DNA of 50,127 nucleotides, taken from contig JAUQQO010000048.1 in the NCBI GenBank assembly GCA_030549795.1, forward strand, positions 1-50,127, in the 5' to 3' direction. The notes below the pieces were generated by a model. That model made no database searches, was not told the DNA's origin, and saw only the letters and a list, made by a program, of their open reading frames with translations. The translations under genes were made by a program, and so were the position numbers. Position 1 is the first letter of the stretch; each line of letters starts with the position of its first letter. This document shows positions 8,268-19,896 of this stretch, in pieces. The DNA comes from Pseudomonadota bacterium. Its GTDB lineage: Bacteria; Pseudomonadota; Alphaproteobacteria; Geminicoccales; Geminicoccaceae.

Positions 8268-9446
8268 TCAGGCGGCCCGGGGCATGCTGGCGCGTGCTGC
8301 GAGCTTGCGGCCGACTTCGACCATGCGCAGCGCCGCCTCTGCCGCATCGCGCACGAGCTCCGCGGCGCGGGCAATGGCGTCATCTAAACTGCAGGGGCCG
8401 CGGACCACGGAGGTGAAAGCCGAGATGCCATGCGCGAGCGTGGCCTCGGCACCCGTGCCGAGCGTACCTGCGAGCGCGATTACAGGCTTGCCCTTGGCCG
8501 CCGCCCGCCTTCCGACCTCGCACGGCACTTTGCCGAAGGGCGTTTGTTCATCGAGCGCGCCCTCTGCGGTGATGACAAGATCAGCTTCGTCGATCAGCCG
8601 GTCGAGGTCGAGGTAGCGGAGCAAGAGCTCATAGCGCGGATGGAGCGTCGCGCCAGCGAAGGCCACAAGACCAGCACCGAGACCACCCGAGGCTCCACTT
8701 CCAGGCAAGGAAGCGACATCGAGGCCGAGTTGGTCACGGATCACTCGAGCAAGTTGCTCCATTGCGCGCTCGAGCAGCTCGACCTGTTCCGGGCTCGCGC
8801 CTTTCTGTGGCCCGAAGACACGCGCCACCCCCCGCGGTCCCAACAAATGGTTGTGCCAGTTGACTGCGGCCTCGATCCGTACGCGCTCAAGGCGCGGGTC
8901 GCGCCCCGTAAGGTCGATATGTGCGAGGTCGACGAGGGCAGAGCCGCCTAAGGGGAGCTCTTCGCCCCGGCGGTTGCGCAAGCGAACCCCCAGAGCCTGC
9001 GCCATACCCGCGCCACCATCGTTCACCCCGCTATCACCGCAGCCCACAAGGATCGTTTCCGCGCGTAGATCGAGGGCCGCGCGGAGCAGCTGGCCCACGC
9101 CGTAGCTCGTGGTGCGCGTGGGATCCCGACGGTTGCGCGGAACCAGGCGCAGCCCGGCGGCGGCCGCGATCTCGATCACTGCTGTCTTCGGCCCCACGCC
9201 CCCGAGCAGCCCCACGAAGGCCGGCACGGGATCACCCAAGGGCCCCATGACCTGCACGGGATGCAGGGTGCCCCCGCTCGCGCGGACGAGCCCCTCGGTC
9301 GTTCCCTCACCACCGTCGATCACCGGAGCAAGCAAGACGCGCGCGGTAGGGAAGACGCGACGCACGCCTTCGGCGATCGCCTCCGCAACCGCCTCAGCTG
9401 AGAGCGACTCTTTAAATCCGGAAGGGGCAATGAGAATGCTCAGCAT
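8268..9446 (-). CDS. Glycerate kinase (GarK/GlxK family)
   Basis: 392 residues from ATG 9446, with GAGGAG upstream. It starts MLSILIAPSGFKESLSA and contains VIDGGEGTTEGLV, GCGDSGVNDGGAGMAQALG, FGPQKGAS and a late AEGALDEQTPFGKVP. These are the ordered hallmarks of the GarK/GlxK glycerate kinase family, which phosphorylates D-glycerate, usually to 2-phosphoglycerate. The length is normal. It follows the SLC13-type permease by 58 bases on the same strand, so the pair may take up and phosphorylate glycerate or a precursor. The pairing is inference; the kinase family call is firm. Confidence 0.92.
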   Translation of the reverse strand: MLSILIAPSGFKESLSAEAVAEAIAEGVRRVFPTARVLLAPVIDGGEGTTEGLVRASGGTLHPVQVMGPLGDPVPAFVGLLGGVGPKTAVIEIAAAAGLRLVPRNRRDPTRTTSYGVGQLLRAALDLRAETILVGCGDSGVNDGGAGMAQALGVRLRNRRGEELPLGGSALVDLAHIDLTGRDPRLERVRIEAAVNWHNHLLGPRGVARVFGPQKGASPEQVELLERAMEQLARVIRDQLGLDVASLPGSGASGGLGAGLVAFAGATLHPRYELLLRYLDLDRLIDEADLVITAEGALDEQTPFGKVPCEVGRRAAAKGKPVIALAGTLGTGAEATLAHGISAFTSVVRGPCSLDDAIARAAELVRDAAEAALRMVEVGRKLAARASMPRAA

Positions 9447-9504
9447 CGCGAGGACTCCTCAAGGAAAGGCGGGTTGAATTGGGCCGCGAACGAACGGCGC
9501 GAGC

Positions 9505-11358
9505 TCAGTCGCGCACGGGCGAGATGGGCAGCTGGGCGTCGCTGGAGCCTCCAGCGGCGAGCGACCCGATGAGCCAAAGCGCAGCGCTAGGCGGCGGTAC
9601 CGCTACCGATACTGGGGCCGGCCGCTCGCTGCTCGCCCCGTGCTTGGGTGGCCGCGCGCGGTCGGTTGGACTCGCGCCTGTGCCTTTGGCCGTGGAGGGC
9701 CGTTGCGGTCGCGTCGCGCTGCGCGCACTGCCCGCGTTTGCTCGCGCGCTGAGGGTGGCCGGCGATGCCGGCGCTGGGCTCGAGGCCGCGCTCTCGCGCG
9801 CGGATGCCGGTTCGTGTGGCGGTAGAGCGAAGGCGGGTTCGGCTGCGGGCAGCTGTTGCGGTTGAACCGCGCTCAAAACAGAGGCAGATGCGGCAGCGGG
9901 CGCTTTCTGCGCAACCTGCGCCTCGTTGAGCTGCAGCGGCCAAACGAAGAGCGCGAAGACGCTAAGAACCGCGATCTTGATCGGCGCGAGCGGGACAGCC
10001 AAGCGGATGAGATCGTGTACCGTAAAGCTGTTCTCCTGCGCGGCGAAGATCGCCACCGGCTTGGCCGAGGCCGGCAAGGTCTGACAGAAACCGGAACCCA
10101 AGGTTACGAGCAGAACCATAACCGTAACGTCCTGCCCGAGGCCTGCTGCGGGCAGAGCGAGCGTCGGCACGAGGATCGCCGCGCGGGCCGAACGCGAGGT
10201 CACGAGAAGGTGCGCGAGCACGGCCACAGTGGTCGTAAGCACGACCGTGAGCACACCGTTAGCGATCAGCTCAGAAGACAAGCCAGCGAAGGCACGGTTG
10301 GCAAACCAGCGATCAGCACCCGATGCGGCCATCGCTTCAGCGATGACCAGTGTTGCTGCCAGGAACAACAGAAGCTCGAGATCGACCTGTTTGAGCACCT
10401 CTTTGGGCTTGCGCGCCGCAAGCGGCGGAAGCAACAAGACGACAGCGCCAACCAGCGCCACCACGGCCGATCCGATGCCGTGCACCGGCTCACAAAGCCA
10501 CAGTACGACGAGCGCGAGGAGCACCACGAGCACCGCCCGCTGGCGCGGCTCCGCAGGCGCCCTGCTCGCGATCGCAGCCACGCGCGCCCGACGCAGGTCG
10601 GGCGGCACCGTCGCGAGGATCAGTGCGGTACCGGCGGCGGTGACGAGAAGGGCCGGCGGGCCGGCGATCAGGAGCCAATCGAGGTAACTGAGCTGCGGAC
10701 CGCCGCTGCGGACGATCGCTTCGACGGCGATCAGATGCGCGCCAGCGCCAATAAGCGATCCGCCGGCCGACAACAGGATCGCAGTCGGGAAGAGCAGCGC
10801 GAGCGGACGGCGCAAACGCGGATCGGGAAGAATTGCGGCAAGGGACGAAAACAGCGGCACGAAAAGGGCAGCGCGACCACTCGTCGAGGGCAACACGAGG
10901 GCGGTGCTGGCAACAAGGAGCGTGAGCGCCCAAAATAGGCCGGCTACGGTCGGTTGGCGCGCCAAAAAGGGTGCCACCAGCCGTTCCACAAGACCGCATT
11001 CGCGGACCGCGGCCGCAATCACGAAAGCCGCGATCAACAGCCAGACGAGCTCGGTGCCCAAAGTCGCGTACAGCCGTTCGGCGGGCAGCACCCCGGCGAG
11101 CACGAAGACAAGGGCAGCGGCAAGCGCAACCAGAGTTTCCGGAAGCGGGGTAAGAACCCAACCGATGAGGGCAACGATGCTGACCGCCAAGGCAAGACGC
11201 GCCGAGGCGGAAAGGTCACTCGGGACGAGCCCGATCGTCAGGCTCGCCGCAACCGCGAGGAAAAGCACCACTGCCGTGCGGAAGCCCGGCTCCGCCATCA
11301 GCCGAAGGCGGCGTAGGGAAAAAGAGAAACCCGTATGCGCGAGCGCGATCGTACCCAT
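9505..11358 (-). CDS. SLC13/DASS-type permease with long disordered C-terminal tail
   Basis: 617 residues from ATG 11358; a second ATG at 11298 lacks a ribosome site. Residues 25 to about 490 are a multi-helix permease of the divalent anion:Na+ symporter/ArsB-NhaD superfamily. It has STSGRAALFVPLFSSLA in the first half and QTLPASAKPVAIFAAQ before the last helices, typical of DASS hairpin regions. About 125 further residues form an alanine/proline/serine-rich, low-complexity tail with no helix or domain, presumably cytoplasmic or periplasmic and disordered. Typical family members stop near 450-490 residues. The glycerate kinase follows by 58 bases, suggesting a C3/C4 carboxylate substrate. Confidence 0.83.
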   Translation of the reverse strand: MGTIALAHTGFSFSLRRLRLMAEPGFRTAVVLFLAVAASLTIGLVPSDLSASARLALAVSIVALIGWVLTPLPETLVALAAALVFVLAGVLPAERLYATLGTELVWLLIAAFVIAAAVRECGLVERLVAPFLARQPTVAGLFWALTLLVASTALVLPSTSGRAALFVPLFSSLAAILPDPRLRRPLALLFPTAILLSAGGSLIGAGAHLIAVEAIVRSGGPQLSYLDWLLIAGPPALLVTAAGTALILATVPPDLRRARVAAIASRAPAEPRQRAVLVVLLALVVLWLCEPVHGIGSAVVALVGAVVLLLPPLAARKPKEVLKQVDLELLLFLAATLVIAEAMAASGADRWFANRAFAGLSSELIANGVLTVVLTTTVAVLAHLLVTSRSARAAILVPTLALPAAGLGQDVTVMVLLVTLGSGFCQTLPASAKPVAIFAAQENSFTVHDLIRLAVPLAPIKIAVLSVFALFVWPLQLNEAQVAQKAPAAASASVLSAVQPQQLPAAEPAFALPPHEPASARESAASSPAPASPATLSARANAGSARSATRPQRPSTAKGTGASPTDRARPPKHGASSERPAPVSVAVPPPSAALWLIGSLAAGGSSDAQLPISPVRD

Positions 11359-11592
11359 GATCCCGGCCCCGTCATCGAATCGTCACGAAGCAGAACGGAG
11401 CCGGGCGCGCGCTATTCCCCGCACCGCTCATCCAACCGTGTCGGGAAAGGGTGCGGTTGGCGCGCAGATGCGCGCTCATCACCCAAGGCGAAGGTGCGAA
11501 GCCCGCACGCGGCGCGGACGCGGGGCGGTGGGCACGGTACCACCGCGCGCGGGCGAAAAAGGCGAAGGGAGGCCGGGGGTCGCGAACGCAGC

Positions 11593-12765
11593 CTAGCCGG
11601 TCTTGGCGAACAGCTCGCGGCCGATCAGCCAGCGGCGGATCTCGCTCGTCCCCGCCCCGATCTCGTAGAGTTTGGCATCGCGCAACAGCCGCCCGGTGGG
11701 ATAGTCGTTGATGTAGCCGTTGCCGCCCAAGAGCTGAATGGCATCGAGGGCCATCTGGGTCGCCCGTTCGGCAGCGAACAAAAGACAGCCGGCCGCATCC
11801 TCGCGGGTGAGCTGGCCCCGGTCCGCCGCCTGCGCGCACAGGTAAACATAGGCGCGCGAAGCAGCATGGGCGGTGTACATGTCGGCGAGCTTGCCCTGGA
11901 CGAGCTGGAAGGTGCCGATCGGCTGACCGAACTGCCGGCGCTCGTGCACATAGGGCAACACGACGTCCATACAGGCCTGCATGATGCCCAAGGGTCCGCC
12001 CGCGAGCACGAGGCGCTCGAAATCGAGCCCGCGCATGAGCACTCTGACCCCGCCGTTGACCTCACCGAGCACGTTCTCTTCGGGAACTTCTGCGTCTTCG
12101 AAGACAAGTTCGCAGGTATCAGAGCCGCGCATGCCGAGCTTGTCGAGCTTCTGCGCCGTAGAAAAGCCCGGTGTGCCTTTTTCGACGAGAAAAGCTGTGA
12201 TCCCCTTCGAGCCGGCTTCCGGGTCGGTCTTGGCGTAGACCACCACGACATCGGCGTGCGGGCCGTTGGTGATCCACATCTTGCGGCCGTTGAGCACCCA
12301 GCGATCGCCTTTTTTGATTGCGCGGGTGCGCATCGAGACGACATCGGAGCCGGCCTCGGGCTCGCTCATCGCCAGCGCCCCGACATGCTCTCCTGAGATG
12401 AGCTTGGGCAAAAAACGCCGCTTTTGCTCGGGCGTTCCGTGCAGGCGGATCTGGTTCACACAAAGGTTGGAGTGGGCGCCATAGGACAGGCCGATCGCAG
12501 CTGAGGCGCGGGAGATCTCTTCCATCGCCACCACATGGGCGAGATAGCCGAGCCCCGCCCCGCCGTACTCCTCCTCCACCGTGACCCCAAGCAGCCCAGC
12601 TGCGCCGAGCTTGGGCCAAAGCTCGCGCGGGAAACTGTTGGTCCGGTCGATCACTTCGGCGAGCGGTGCAATCTCGCGTTCGGCGATGGTCGCGGCGAGC
12701 TCGCGGATGGCCTCGATCTCTTCCCCGAGTGCCACCGGAAGCGCAGGTGCACGGAATTGCGGCAT
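11593..12765 (-). CDS. ivd: Isovaleryl-CoA dehydrogenase
   Basis: 390 residues from ATG 12765, with GGAGG about 6 bases upstream; the longer upstream frame is an artefact. This is an acyl-CoA dehydrogenase with signatures [13 protein letters not shown] (residues 130-142) and [22 protein letters not shown], ending [17 protein letters not shown]. The block [15 protein letters not shown] places the catalytic base at Glu250, the helix-G position used by isovaleryl-CoA dehydrogenases rather than the helix-K position of short-chain enzymes. It oxidises isovaleryl-CoA in leucine breakdown, passing electrons via ETF to the ETF-ubiquinone oxidoreductase encoded at 42511. No other leucine-pathway genes adjoin it. 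The 234 bases before the permease gene hold no gene I can support. Confidence 0.9.
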   Translation of the reverse strand: MPQFRAPALPVALGEEIEAIRELAATIAEREIAPLAEVIDRTNSFPRELWPKLGAAGLLGVTVEEEYGGAGLGYLAHVVAMEEISRASAAIGLSYGAHSNLCVNQIRLHGTPEQKRRFLPKLISGEHVGALAMSEPEAGSDVVSMRTRAIKKGDRWVLNGRKMWITNGPHADVVVVYAKTDPEAGSKGITAFLVEKGTPGFSTAQKLDKLGMRGSDTCELVFEDAEVPEENVLGEVNGGVRVLMRGLDFERLVLAGGPLGIMQACMDVVLPYVHERRQFGQPIGTFQLVQGKLADMYTAHAASRAYVYLCAQAADRGQLTREDAAGCLLFAAERATQMALDAIQLLGGNGYINDYPTGRLLRDAKLYEIGAGTSEIRRWLIGRELFAKTG

Positions 12766-12948
12766 AGTGCCTCCTCGATTTTCCCTAGGCGATGTCGCGC
12801 GCACAGCGCCTGCCGGCAAGAGACCGGGCCCCTCCATGAATGGCACGTGACATGCTAATGAACGGGCGGGCGAGGAGGCCGTCCGGCTCGGGTCGACGAG
12901 CGACGCCTCCTCGTGTCCCAGCCGGCGCCCCGCCCCGGAGGACCTGCG

Positions 12949-13191
12949 ATGTGGTACGTCACGCTCACCTTCTGGCTCTGTGCTGCGGGCGCGAGCGGGG
13001 ATCTCGAGGCCGGCTGCGAACGCATCACGCTTCCCTGGTACGGCTCTTTCGTCGCCTGCCAGATGAACGGCCAAGCGGAGATCGCCGCCTGGGTGCGGCG
13101 GGCCGGACGCGAGGACGCGCGCGTATTGCGCTATCGCTGCACGGCCGAGCCGGTACCGGAAAAACTTGCCCGGGTAGGCATCCCCGGCTGA
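12949..13191 (+). CDS. Small conserved-looking protein, unknown function
   Basis: 80 residues from ATG 12949, with CGGAGGA about 7 bases upstream. The protein starts [14 protein letters not shown] and contains four cysteines, one in GCERITLP, one in FVACQMNGQ and one in LRYRCTAEP. The layout, a hydrophobic start, TLP, a middle AC.M and a late RC, resembles a group of short alphaproteobacterial proteins that I know only as hypothetical. The first 15 residues could be a membrane or export segment, and spaced cysteines suggest disulfides. It is divergent from ivd and convergent with hutF. Confidence 0.6.
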   Translation: MWYVTLTFWLCAAGASGDLEAGCERITLPWYGSFVACQMNGQAEIAAWVRRAGREDARVLRYRCTAEPVPEKLARVGIPG

Positions 13192-13195
13192 GCAC

Positions 13196-14548
13196 TCATG
13201 CGAGCAACCGAGCCAATAGCGCGCGGTAGCGCGCGAACAGGCGGGCACGCGCGAGGTGGCGGCCGTCCGCGACGAGCCGGCGGCCGCGCACCCACACCTC
13301 TTTGACCGCGCTTTTGCCAGCGCAGAAGATCCAACCGTCGAGCAGCTGGTCGCCGCGCCGACCGACAAGGGCAGGATGGTCGGGATCGAGGACCAGGAAA
13401 TCGGCCCACCCGCCGGGGCACAAGCCCGCCGGTTGGCGGTCGAGGGCGCGGGCACCGCCCAAAAGCGCGGATTCGAACAACACCCGCCCGGTCGAGCGCA
13501 TGGGCTCGGCAAGGCAGTTGCGCCGACCCAAGGCCAAGCGCTGGGAATATTCGAGTTGCCGCAGCTCGGCTGCGGCATCGATCTGCACATTCGAATCGCT
13601 GCCCACCCCGAAGCTGCCGCCTGAAGCGGCGTAGGCAACGGCGGGGAAGATCCCATCACCCAGATTGGCCTCGGTGATGGGACAGAGCCCCACCGTGGCG
13701 GGCGAAGCGGCCAGACGTTGCCGCTCTTCGGCACTGGCATGGGTCGCGTGGATCACGCACAGCCGCGCTGAAAGCCCGATCGTCGCCTCGATGAGGGCGA
13801 TCGGCGTGGTGCCGTGCACCGCCCGACAGGCCTCGACCTCGCGCGGCTGTTCGCTTGCGTGGATGTGCACGGGACCGCTCGGGAACTGCTCGAAGAGCGC
13901 CCGCAGTTGCGGTGGCGTCACCGCGCGGATCGAATGCGGCGCAATCCCGATGTTCGCGCCCGAAAGCGTACGCACCGCGCGCCCGGCTGCTTCGTGAACC
14001 CGGGCAAAGAGCTCAAGATCGCACACAAAGCGCCGCTGCGCTGGGCTCGGTGCTGCCCCGCCGACATCGCCATGGGCGTAAAAGCTCGGCAACAGCGTAA
14101 GGCCGATGCCGCTTGTGCGCGCCGCCTCGACGATCCGCCAGGACAGCTCACCCGGATCAGCATAAGGGCAACCGTTCGGATCGTGATGCACGTAGTGGAA
14201 CTCGCCCACTGCCGTGAAGCCGGCTTCCAGCATCTCGGCGTAAGCAAAGGCGGCGATCGTCTCCACCTCATCGGGGCCGAGGCGGGCGAGAAACCGGTAC
14301 ATGAGCTCGCGCCAGGACCAGAAACTGTCCTCTCCCGGCCCCGCCACCTCGGCCAAGCCGGCCATGGCGCGCTGGAAGGCGTGGCTGTGGAGGTTGCACA
14401 GGCCCGGCAGCACGATCCCGCGCAACAGTTCCCCCTCCCCCGCCCCCGGCGTGACCGCGGCGATCCGCCCATCGGCGTCGATGCGCAGCGTGACGCCCTC
14501 GCTCCATCCTTCGGGGAGGAGTGCGGTTTGCAGGCAGAGGACGGTCAT
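13196..14548 (-). CDS. hutF: Formimidoylglutamate deiminase
   Basis: 450 residues. This is an amidohydrolase-superfamily enzyme with metal-site [12 protein letters not shown] near residue 55, [10 protein letters not shown], an IHASEQ block, VIHATHAS and [17 protein letters not shown] containing the catalytic Asp. These are the HutF hallmarks. It converts N-formimino-L-glutamate to N-formyl-L-glutamate and ammonia, the step that makes HutG a formylglutamate deformylase here. It is transcribed divergently from hutI across 82 bases that hold a putative HutC site. The first residues [15 protein letters not shown] fit the family start. Confidence 0.94.
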   Translation of the reverse strand: MTVLCLQTALLPEGWSEGVTLRIDADGRIAAVTPGAGEGELLRGIVLPGLCNLHSHAFQRAMAGLAEVAGPGEDSFWSWRELMYRFLARLGPDEVETIAAFAYAEMLEAGFTAVGEFHYVHHDPNGCPYADPGELSWRIVEAARTSGIGLTLLPSFYAHGDVGGAAPSPAQRRFVCDLELFARVHEAAGRAVRTLSGANIGIAPHSIRAVTPPQLRALFEQFPSGPVHIHASEQPREVEACRAVHGTTPIALIEATIGLSARLCVIHATHASAEERQRLAASPATVGLCPITEANLGDGIFPAVAYAASGGSFGVGSDSNVQIDAAAELRQLEYSQRLALGRRNCLAEPMRSTGRVLFESALLGGARALDRQPAGLCPGGWADFLVLDPDHPALVGRRGDQLLDGWIFCAGKSAVKEVWVRGRRLVADGRHLARARLFARYRALLARLLA

Positions 14549-14576
14549 CGGGCATCTCCACGTCGGGCGGGGTTGA

Positions 14577-14590
14577 CCTGTCTATACAAC
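14577..14590. promoter_or_regulatory. Putative HutC operator in hutF-hutI divergent region
   Basis: The sequence CTGTCTATACAA (TTGTATAGACAG on the minus strand) forms an imperfect palindrome TGT-N4-ACA centred near 14583. It resembles, from memory, the TTGTAT-type sites bound by GntR/HutC repressors, and a HutC protein is encoded at the end of this operon. Its position between the divergent starts would let one site control both directions. No other copy of the palindrome was noticed in the locus. Confidence 0.45.
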
Positions 14591-14630
14591 CAGCGCACAA
14601 AGGGGGCCAGGTCAGCGCGGGGAGGCGCGG

Positions 14631-15829
14631 GTGCGAGTCGACCGGCTGTTCACCGATGTACGGCTTATGACGATGTCCCCCGACCGACCGGGACTGGGGG
14701 TGATCGAGAAGGGCGTCCTTGCCACCCGCAACGGCCGCATCGCCTGGGTCGGGCCGCACTGCGAAGCCCCCGTCTTCCACGCCGCCGAAGAGATCAAGGG
14801 CGAGGGGCGCTGGCTCACCCCTGGCTTGATCGACTGCCATACCCATCTCGTGTGGGCGGGCGATCGCGCCCGCGAGTTCGAGCTGCGCCTCGAGGGCGTA
14901 TCGTATGAGGAGATCGCCCGTCAGGGCGGTGGGATCCTCGCGACCGTGCGGGCGACCCGCGCCGCCTCGCGCGAGGAACTCTTGCGCGCGAGCCTTACTC
15001 GGCTCGATGCGCTGCTCGCCGAGGGTGTGACCACGGTTGAGATCAAATCCGGCTACGGGCTCGAGCCAGCGACCGAGTACCGCCAACTCGAGGTGGCGGC
15101 AGCCCTCGAATCCGCGCGTCCGGTGCGCATCGCGCGCACCTTTTTGGGAGCCCACACTGTTCCTCCCGAGTATGCGAGCGACCGCGCCGGCTACATCGAG
15201 CTCTTGTGCTCAACCATGATCCCGCACGTGGCGCGTGAACGGCTCGCCTCGGCGGTGGACGTGTTCTGCGAGCGGATCGCTTTTTCGCCCGAAGAGACCA
15301 AGCGTATTTTCGAAGCGGCGCGCGCTCATGGTCTTGCCGTCAAGCTCCATGCCGATCAGCTCTCCAATTCGGGCGGGGCTGCGCTCGCCGCCGCCTTTCA
15401 CGCCTTAAGCGCCGATCATCTCGAGTACACCGACAGCGAAGGCGTTCAGGCGATGGCGCGCGCCGGGACGGTGGCGGTGTTGCTCCCCGGCGCCTTTTAT
15501 TGTCTGCGCGAGACCAAGCTGCCGCCGATCGAAAACTTCCGCCGCGCCGGGGTACCGATGGCGGTGGCGACCGACTGCAACCCCGGCACCTCGCCCATGG
15601 TCTCACTGCTCTTGGCGCTCAACATGGCGGCCACACTCTTTCGCCTCACGGTCAGCGAATGTCTGCTCGGCGTGACCCGCCACGCGGCGCGGGCGCTCGG
15701 GCTCGAGGACGACCGCGGCACGCTCGAGATCGGCAAGCGAGCCGATCTTGCGCTCTGGTCGATCGAACAGCCGGCCGAGCTCGTCTACTGGATGGGCGCG
15801 CGGCCGCTCCATCAGCGCTGGGTGGGGGC

Positions 15830-15833
<4 letters not shown>
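14631..15833 (+). CDS. hutI: Imidazolonepropionase
   Basis: 400 residues from GTG 14631, with GGGGAGG upstream. Amidohydrolase fold with metal-binding [18 protein letters not shown] around residue 70, [35 protein letters not shown] and [10 protein letters not shown]. It hydrolyses imidazolone-5-propionate to N-formimino-L-glutamate, step three of histidine breakdown. It is the first gene of the plus-strand hut operon and overlaps hutH by an ATGA. Length and motifs are standard. Confidence 0.95.
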
Positions 15834-17370
<1,537 letters not shown>

Positions 17371-17374
<4 letters not shown>

Positions 17375-18204
17375 GCGCGGTCGACCGCATCGGCCCAATC
17401 GAGATCTCTTGGGGCGATTCGCCGCTCGTCCTCAGCCAGCCCCACGCCGGTACCTTCCTTCCACCCGAGGTGGCCGCGGCACTGACCGAGGAGGGACGCG
17501 CGCTGCCCGATACCGACTGGTGGATCGATCGGCTCTATGCGCCCTTGGCGGCGCAGTTCGCCGCCACCGTCGTGCGCACCCCGATCAGCCGCTATGTGAT
17601 CGACGTCAACCGGGATCCCTCGGGCGCCTCGCTCTATCCCGGGCGGACGACGACGGATCTCGTGCCCAAAGAGACGTTCGATGGCGAGCCTCTCTGGCGC
17701 GCCGGGGCGGAGCCTTCGGCTGAAGAGGTGAACCGGCGCAAAAGGCTTTATTTCGAGCCCTATCACGCGGCGCTCGCAGCAGCCATCGCGCGCACGCGGC
17801 TGCGCTTTGGCTTTTGCCTCTTGTGGGATTGCCATTCCATCCGCTCGGTGGTGCCGCGGCTCTTTGAGGGAAGGCTCCCGACCGTCAATTTCGGCACCTT
17901 CGATGGGCGGTCCTGTTCGCCTGCTCTGCGCGCCGCAGCTGAGCGCGTGCTCGCAAGCGCGCAGGAGAGCTTCGTCATCGACGGGCGCTTTAAGGGTGGC
18001 TGGATCACCCGCTATTGGGGCCGGCCGGCGGAGAAGATCGAGGCGGTGCAGATGGAGCTCGCCCAGCGGGCCTATATGCACGAGGCGCCGCCTTGGACCT
18101 TCAGCGAAGAACGGGCCGAGCGCATCCGCACCCTCTTTGCCCAACTCCTGACCACCTTGCTCGAGGAGGCCGGGCGGCTGCACGCCCCCGGAAGCAACCC
18201 ATGA
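17371..18204 (+). CDS. hutG: N-formylglutamate deformylase
   Basis: 277 residues from ATG 17371, overlapping the hutH stop by four bases. It contains [44 protein letters not shown] and [11 protein letters not shown], the ordered blocks of the HutG N-formylglutamate amidohydrolase family; the HAG, D/W and DCHS histidines and acids are the expected zinc ligands. It releases formate and L-glutamate from N-formyl-L-glutamate, the last step of this route. Its presence with hutF shows the two-step formylglutamate branch rather than direct formiminoglutamase. Confidence 0.94.
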
Positions 18205-19886
18205 CCGATCCGCGTCTCGACAACAGCCGCAAGATCCGCGCCCCCCGCGGTCCCACGCGCCGCTGCAAGAGTTGGGCGGCGGAAGGGGCGCTGCGGATGC
18301 TCATGAACAATCTCGACCCCGAGGTGGCCGAGCGGCCGGAAGCGCTCATCGTTTACGGCGGCATCGGCCGCGCGGCGCGCAACTGGGAGTGTTTCGACCG
18401 CATCGTCGCCGCCCTCGAGCGGCTGGAGCCGGATGAGACGCTCCTCGTGCAGTCCGGCAAGCCGGTCGGCATCTTCCGCACCTTCCCCGACGCGCCGCGG
18501 GTGCTGATTGCCAATTCCAACCTGGTCGCCAAATGGGCGACCTGGGAGGAATTCGACCGGCTCGATCGCCTCGGGCTCATGATGTACGGTCAAATGACCG
18601 CCGGCTCTTGGATCTACATCGGCAGCCAAGGCATCGTGCAGGGAACTTACGAGACCTTCGCCGAGGTCGGCCGGCGGCACTATGGCGGGAACTTGCGCGG
18701 CAAGTGGATCTTGACCGCGGGCTTAGGGGGCATGGGCGGTGCTCAGCCGCTTGCCGCGACCATGGCCGGTGCTTCGATCATCGCCATCGAGTGTCGGCCG
18801 TCGGCGATCGAGGCGCGGCTTAAAACGCGCTATCTCGACACCAAGGCGGATAGCCTGGACGAAGCGCTCGAGATCATCGACCGCCACCACCGCATGGGCA
18901 AACCGGTCTCGGTCGGCCTGCTCGGCAACGCGGCGGAAATCGTGCCCGAGATCGTACGCCGCGGCATTCGCCCCGATGTGGTGACCGATCAGACCTCGGC
19001 GCACGACCCCCTGCACGGCTATCTGCCCGCCGGCTGGACGCTCGCCGAGTGGGAGGAGCGCCAGGAGCGCGACCCCGAAGGCGTCAAGCTCGCCGCCAAG
19101 CGCTCGATGGCCATCCACGTCCAGGCCATGCTCGCGCTCTATCGGCAAGGCGTGCCGACCCTCGACTATGGCAACAACATTCGCCAGATGGCCAAAGATA
19201 TGGGGGTGGAGGACGCCTTCGCCTTCCCCGGCTTCGTGCCGGCCTACATCCGACCGATGTTCTGCCGCGGGCTCGGTCCCTTCCGCTGGGCGGCGCTCTC
19301 CGGCGATCCGGAAGACATCTACAAGACCGACGAAAAAGTCAAAGAACTCATCCCCGACGATCCGCACCTGCACAATTGGCTCGACATGGCGCGCCATAAG
19401 ATCACCTTCCAAGGCCTTCCCGCGCGCATTTGCTGGCTGGGTTTGGGCGACCGCCATCGCGTCGGCCTCGCCTTCAACGAGATGGTGGCCAAAGGCGAGC
19501 TCAAAGCCCCGATCGTGATCGGCCGCGACCATCTCGATTCCGGTTCGGTCGCCTCGCCCAACCGCGAGACCGAGGCGATGAAGGACGGCTCGGATGCGGT
19601 CGCCGACTGGCCGCTCCTCAACGCGCTTTTGAACTGCGCATCAGGGGCGAGCTGGGTGTCCATCCACCACGGCGGCGGAGTGGGCATCGGCTATTCCCAG
19701 CACGCGGGGATGGTGGTGGTCGCCGACGGCACGCCCGAGGCGGCGCGCCGGCTCGAGCGGGTGCTCTTCAACGACCCCGGCACCGGTGTGATGCGCCATG
19801 CCGATGCCGGCTATGAGGAGGCGATCGCCTGCGCCAAGGAGAAGGGGCTGGTTCTGCCGGCGCTCGGCATCAACTTCCCGCTTTAA
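18201..19886 (+). CDS. hutU: Urocanate hydratase
   Basis: 561 residues from ATG 18201, overlapping the hutG stop. It has the opening [65 protein letters not shown], the NAD-binding [12 protein letters not shown] and [20 protein letters not shown] with the cysteine of the active site. It uses tightly bound NAD+ as an electrophile to hydrate urocanate to imidazolonepropionate. Length is typical (about 555-560). It sits between hutG and the second hutH-like gene, 10 bases from the latter. Confidence 0.96.
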   Translation: MTDPRLDNSRKIRAPRGPTRRCKSWAAEGALRMLMNNLDPEVAERPEALIVYGGIGRAARNWECFDRIVAALERLEPDETLLVQSGKPVGIFRTFPDAPRVLIANSNLVAKWATWEEFDRLDRLGLMMYGQMTAGSWIYIGSQGIVQGTYETFAEVGRRHYGGNLRGKWILTAGLGGMGGAQPLAATMAGASIIAIECRPSAIEARLKTRYLDTKADSLDEALEIIDRHHRMGKPVSVGLLGNAAEIVPEIVRRGIRPDVVTDQTSAHDPLHGYLPAGWTLAEWEERQERDPEGVKLAAKRSMAIHVQAMLALYRQGVPTLDYGNNIRQMAKDMGVEDAFAFPGFVPAYIRPMFCRGLGPFRWAALSGDPEDIYKTDEKVKELIPDDPHLHNWLDMARHKITFQGLPARICWLGLGDRHRVGLAFNEMVAKGELKAPIVIGRDHLDSGSVASPNRETEAMKDGSDAVADWPLLNALLNCASGASWVSIHHGGGVGIGYSQHAGMVVVADGTPEAARRLERVLFNDPGTGVMRHADAGYEEAIACAKEKGLVLPALGINFPL

Positions 19887-19896
19887 GGCGCTCCCC

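Noticed and set aside
11359-11592. Short inverted repeat GCGCGC-AGAT-GCGCGC (near 11460) as a terminator for the gene upstream.
   Set aside because: No T-run follows on either strand, and CG runs form such stems by chance in this genome.
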